DNA of 30,369 bases from NCBI GenBank assembly GCA_052389435.1, contig JBQTIB010000037.1:1-30369 (forward strand), written 5' to 3'. Origin of the DNA: JBQTKD01 sp052389435 (GTDB lineage Bacteria > Actinomycetota > Actinomycetes > Sporichthyales > Sporichthyaceae). A program made the position numbers and the translations under genes. Of the stretch, positions 30,172-30,369 are shown one piece after another (position 1 is the first letter of the stretch; each line of letters starts with the position of its first letter). The notes below the pieces were generated by a model that did not search any database, was not told the DNA's origin, and was given only the letters and a program-made list of their open reading frames with translations.

Positions 30172-30369
30172 GGGGGGCTGCGCCCCCCAACGCCCCCCAG
30201 GTATGCGAAACAAGCTTCCACACGATCTGGCCCGGCGAAAGAGGAGTGGGGGGGGGGGGGGGCCCACCCGCCCCCCCCGGCCGGGAGCGCAACGCGGACA
30301 GCCACACCGGGGGGGACGGGGGGTGGGGGGCGCGGGGGGGGGGGGGGGCCCCGGCGCCCCGCCGCCGCC
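30172..30369. other. GC-hairpin and homopolymer low-complexity window edge
   Basis: GGGGGGC-TGC-GCCCCCC (30172-30188) forms a short hairpin upstream of the hydrolase gene. From 30248 the sequence turns into G and C runs, including two runs of 15 G (30248-30262 and 30334-30348). This looks like a contig end with poor-quality bases. I see no gene here; the promoter of the hydrolase gene should lie at about 30150-30250. Confidence 0.6.

Noticed and set aside
1..30369. tRNA, rRNA, riboswitch or CRISPR array
   Set aside because: Reading both strands I found no cloverleaf, no rRNA-like stretch, no riboswitch core and no regularly spaced direct repeats.

Overview
This is a high-GC (roughly 70%) actinobacterial chromosome segment. 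Gene density is high, starts are often GTG or TTG, and many neighbouring stop and start codons overlap by 1-4 bases. The block at about 18.5-27.1 kb runs pgsA-like, DUF881, small basic protein, DUF881, gcvH, GarA-like FHA protein, MerR, bifunctional nuclease, MerR. It matches from memory the Mycobacterium tuberculosis Rv1822-Rv1830 order. The FHA protein carries a zinc ribbon, and the window also has a SigK/RskA pair, a DUF5999 protein and a DUF559 protein. This suggests a Sporichthya-, Frankia- or Streptomyces-like actinomycete rather than a mycobacterium. The species cannot be fixed from the sequence alone.

0-3 kb is accessory in character. It holds the 3' end of an ISL3-type insertion sequence, a two-gene minus-strand operon (secreted metallopeptidase and lipoprotein), a frameshifted remnant of a septum-formation-domain protein, a VapBC-type toxin-antitoxin pair whose upstream region carries four helically phased half-sites, and a small unknown protein. 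3.1-9.2 kb holds a secreted polysaccharide deacetylase, undecaprenyl-diphosphatase (uppP), a DUF559 endonuclease-like protein bracketed by three copies of a 46-bp palindromic repeat, a thioesterase/Ddn-type reductase pair, an APC permease and a LURP-one-related protein.

9.3-13.5 kb is one very large gene. It encodes a self-contained assimilatory nitrate reductase, with a molybdopterin catalytic half fused to an FMN/FAD/NADPH reductase half; a short upstream ORF overlaps its start. 13.5-17.6 kb has a PlsC-like acyltransferase, a lipoprotein with a duplicated helical domain, the ECF sigma factor/anti-sigma pair (SigK/RskA type) ending in a clear terminator, and a DUF5999 protein. 17.7-27.9 kb is an orphan ParA followed by the conserved minus-strand cell-envelope/central-metabolism block: ResR-like MerR, DUF151 nuclease, FtsR-like MerR, GarA-like FHA, GcvH, the two DUF881 proteins flanking Sbp, a large mannose-1-phosphate guanylyltransferase/phosphomannomutase-like protein, a CDP-alcohol phosphatidyltransferase and an ACT-domain protein. 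The window ends with a CapA-family protein overlapping a beta-lactamase-fold hydrolase, then low-complexity G/C runs that look like a contig edge.

The most interesting unexplained signals are the 46-bp palindromic repeats bracketing the DUF559 gene, the DnaA-box-like cluster and palindrome at the promoter of the ResR-like regulator, the perfect 12-bp hairpin at the 5' end of the GarA-like gene, the duplicated-domain lipoprotein beside sigK, and the phased operator of the toxin-antitoxin pair. I found no CRISPR array, tRNA, rRNA or recognisable defence island. Functional calls rest on motifs and remembered family features; no database search was run.
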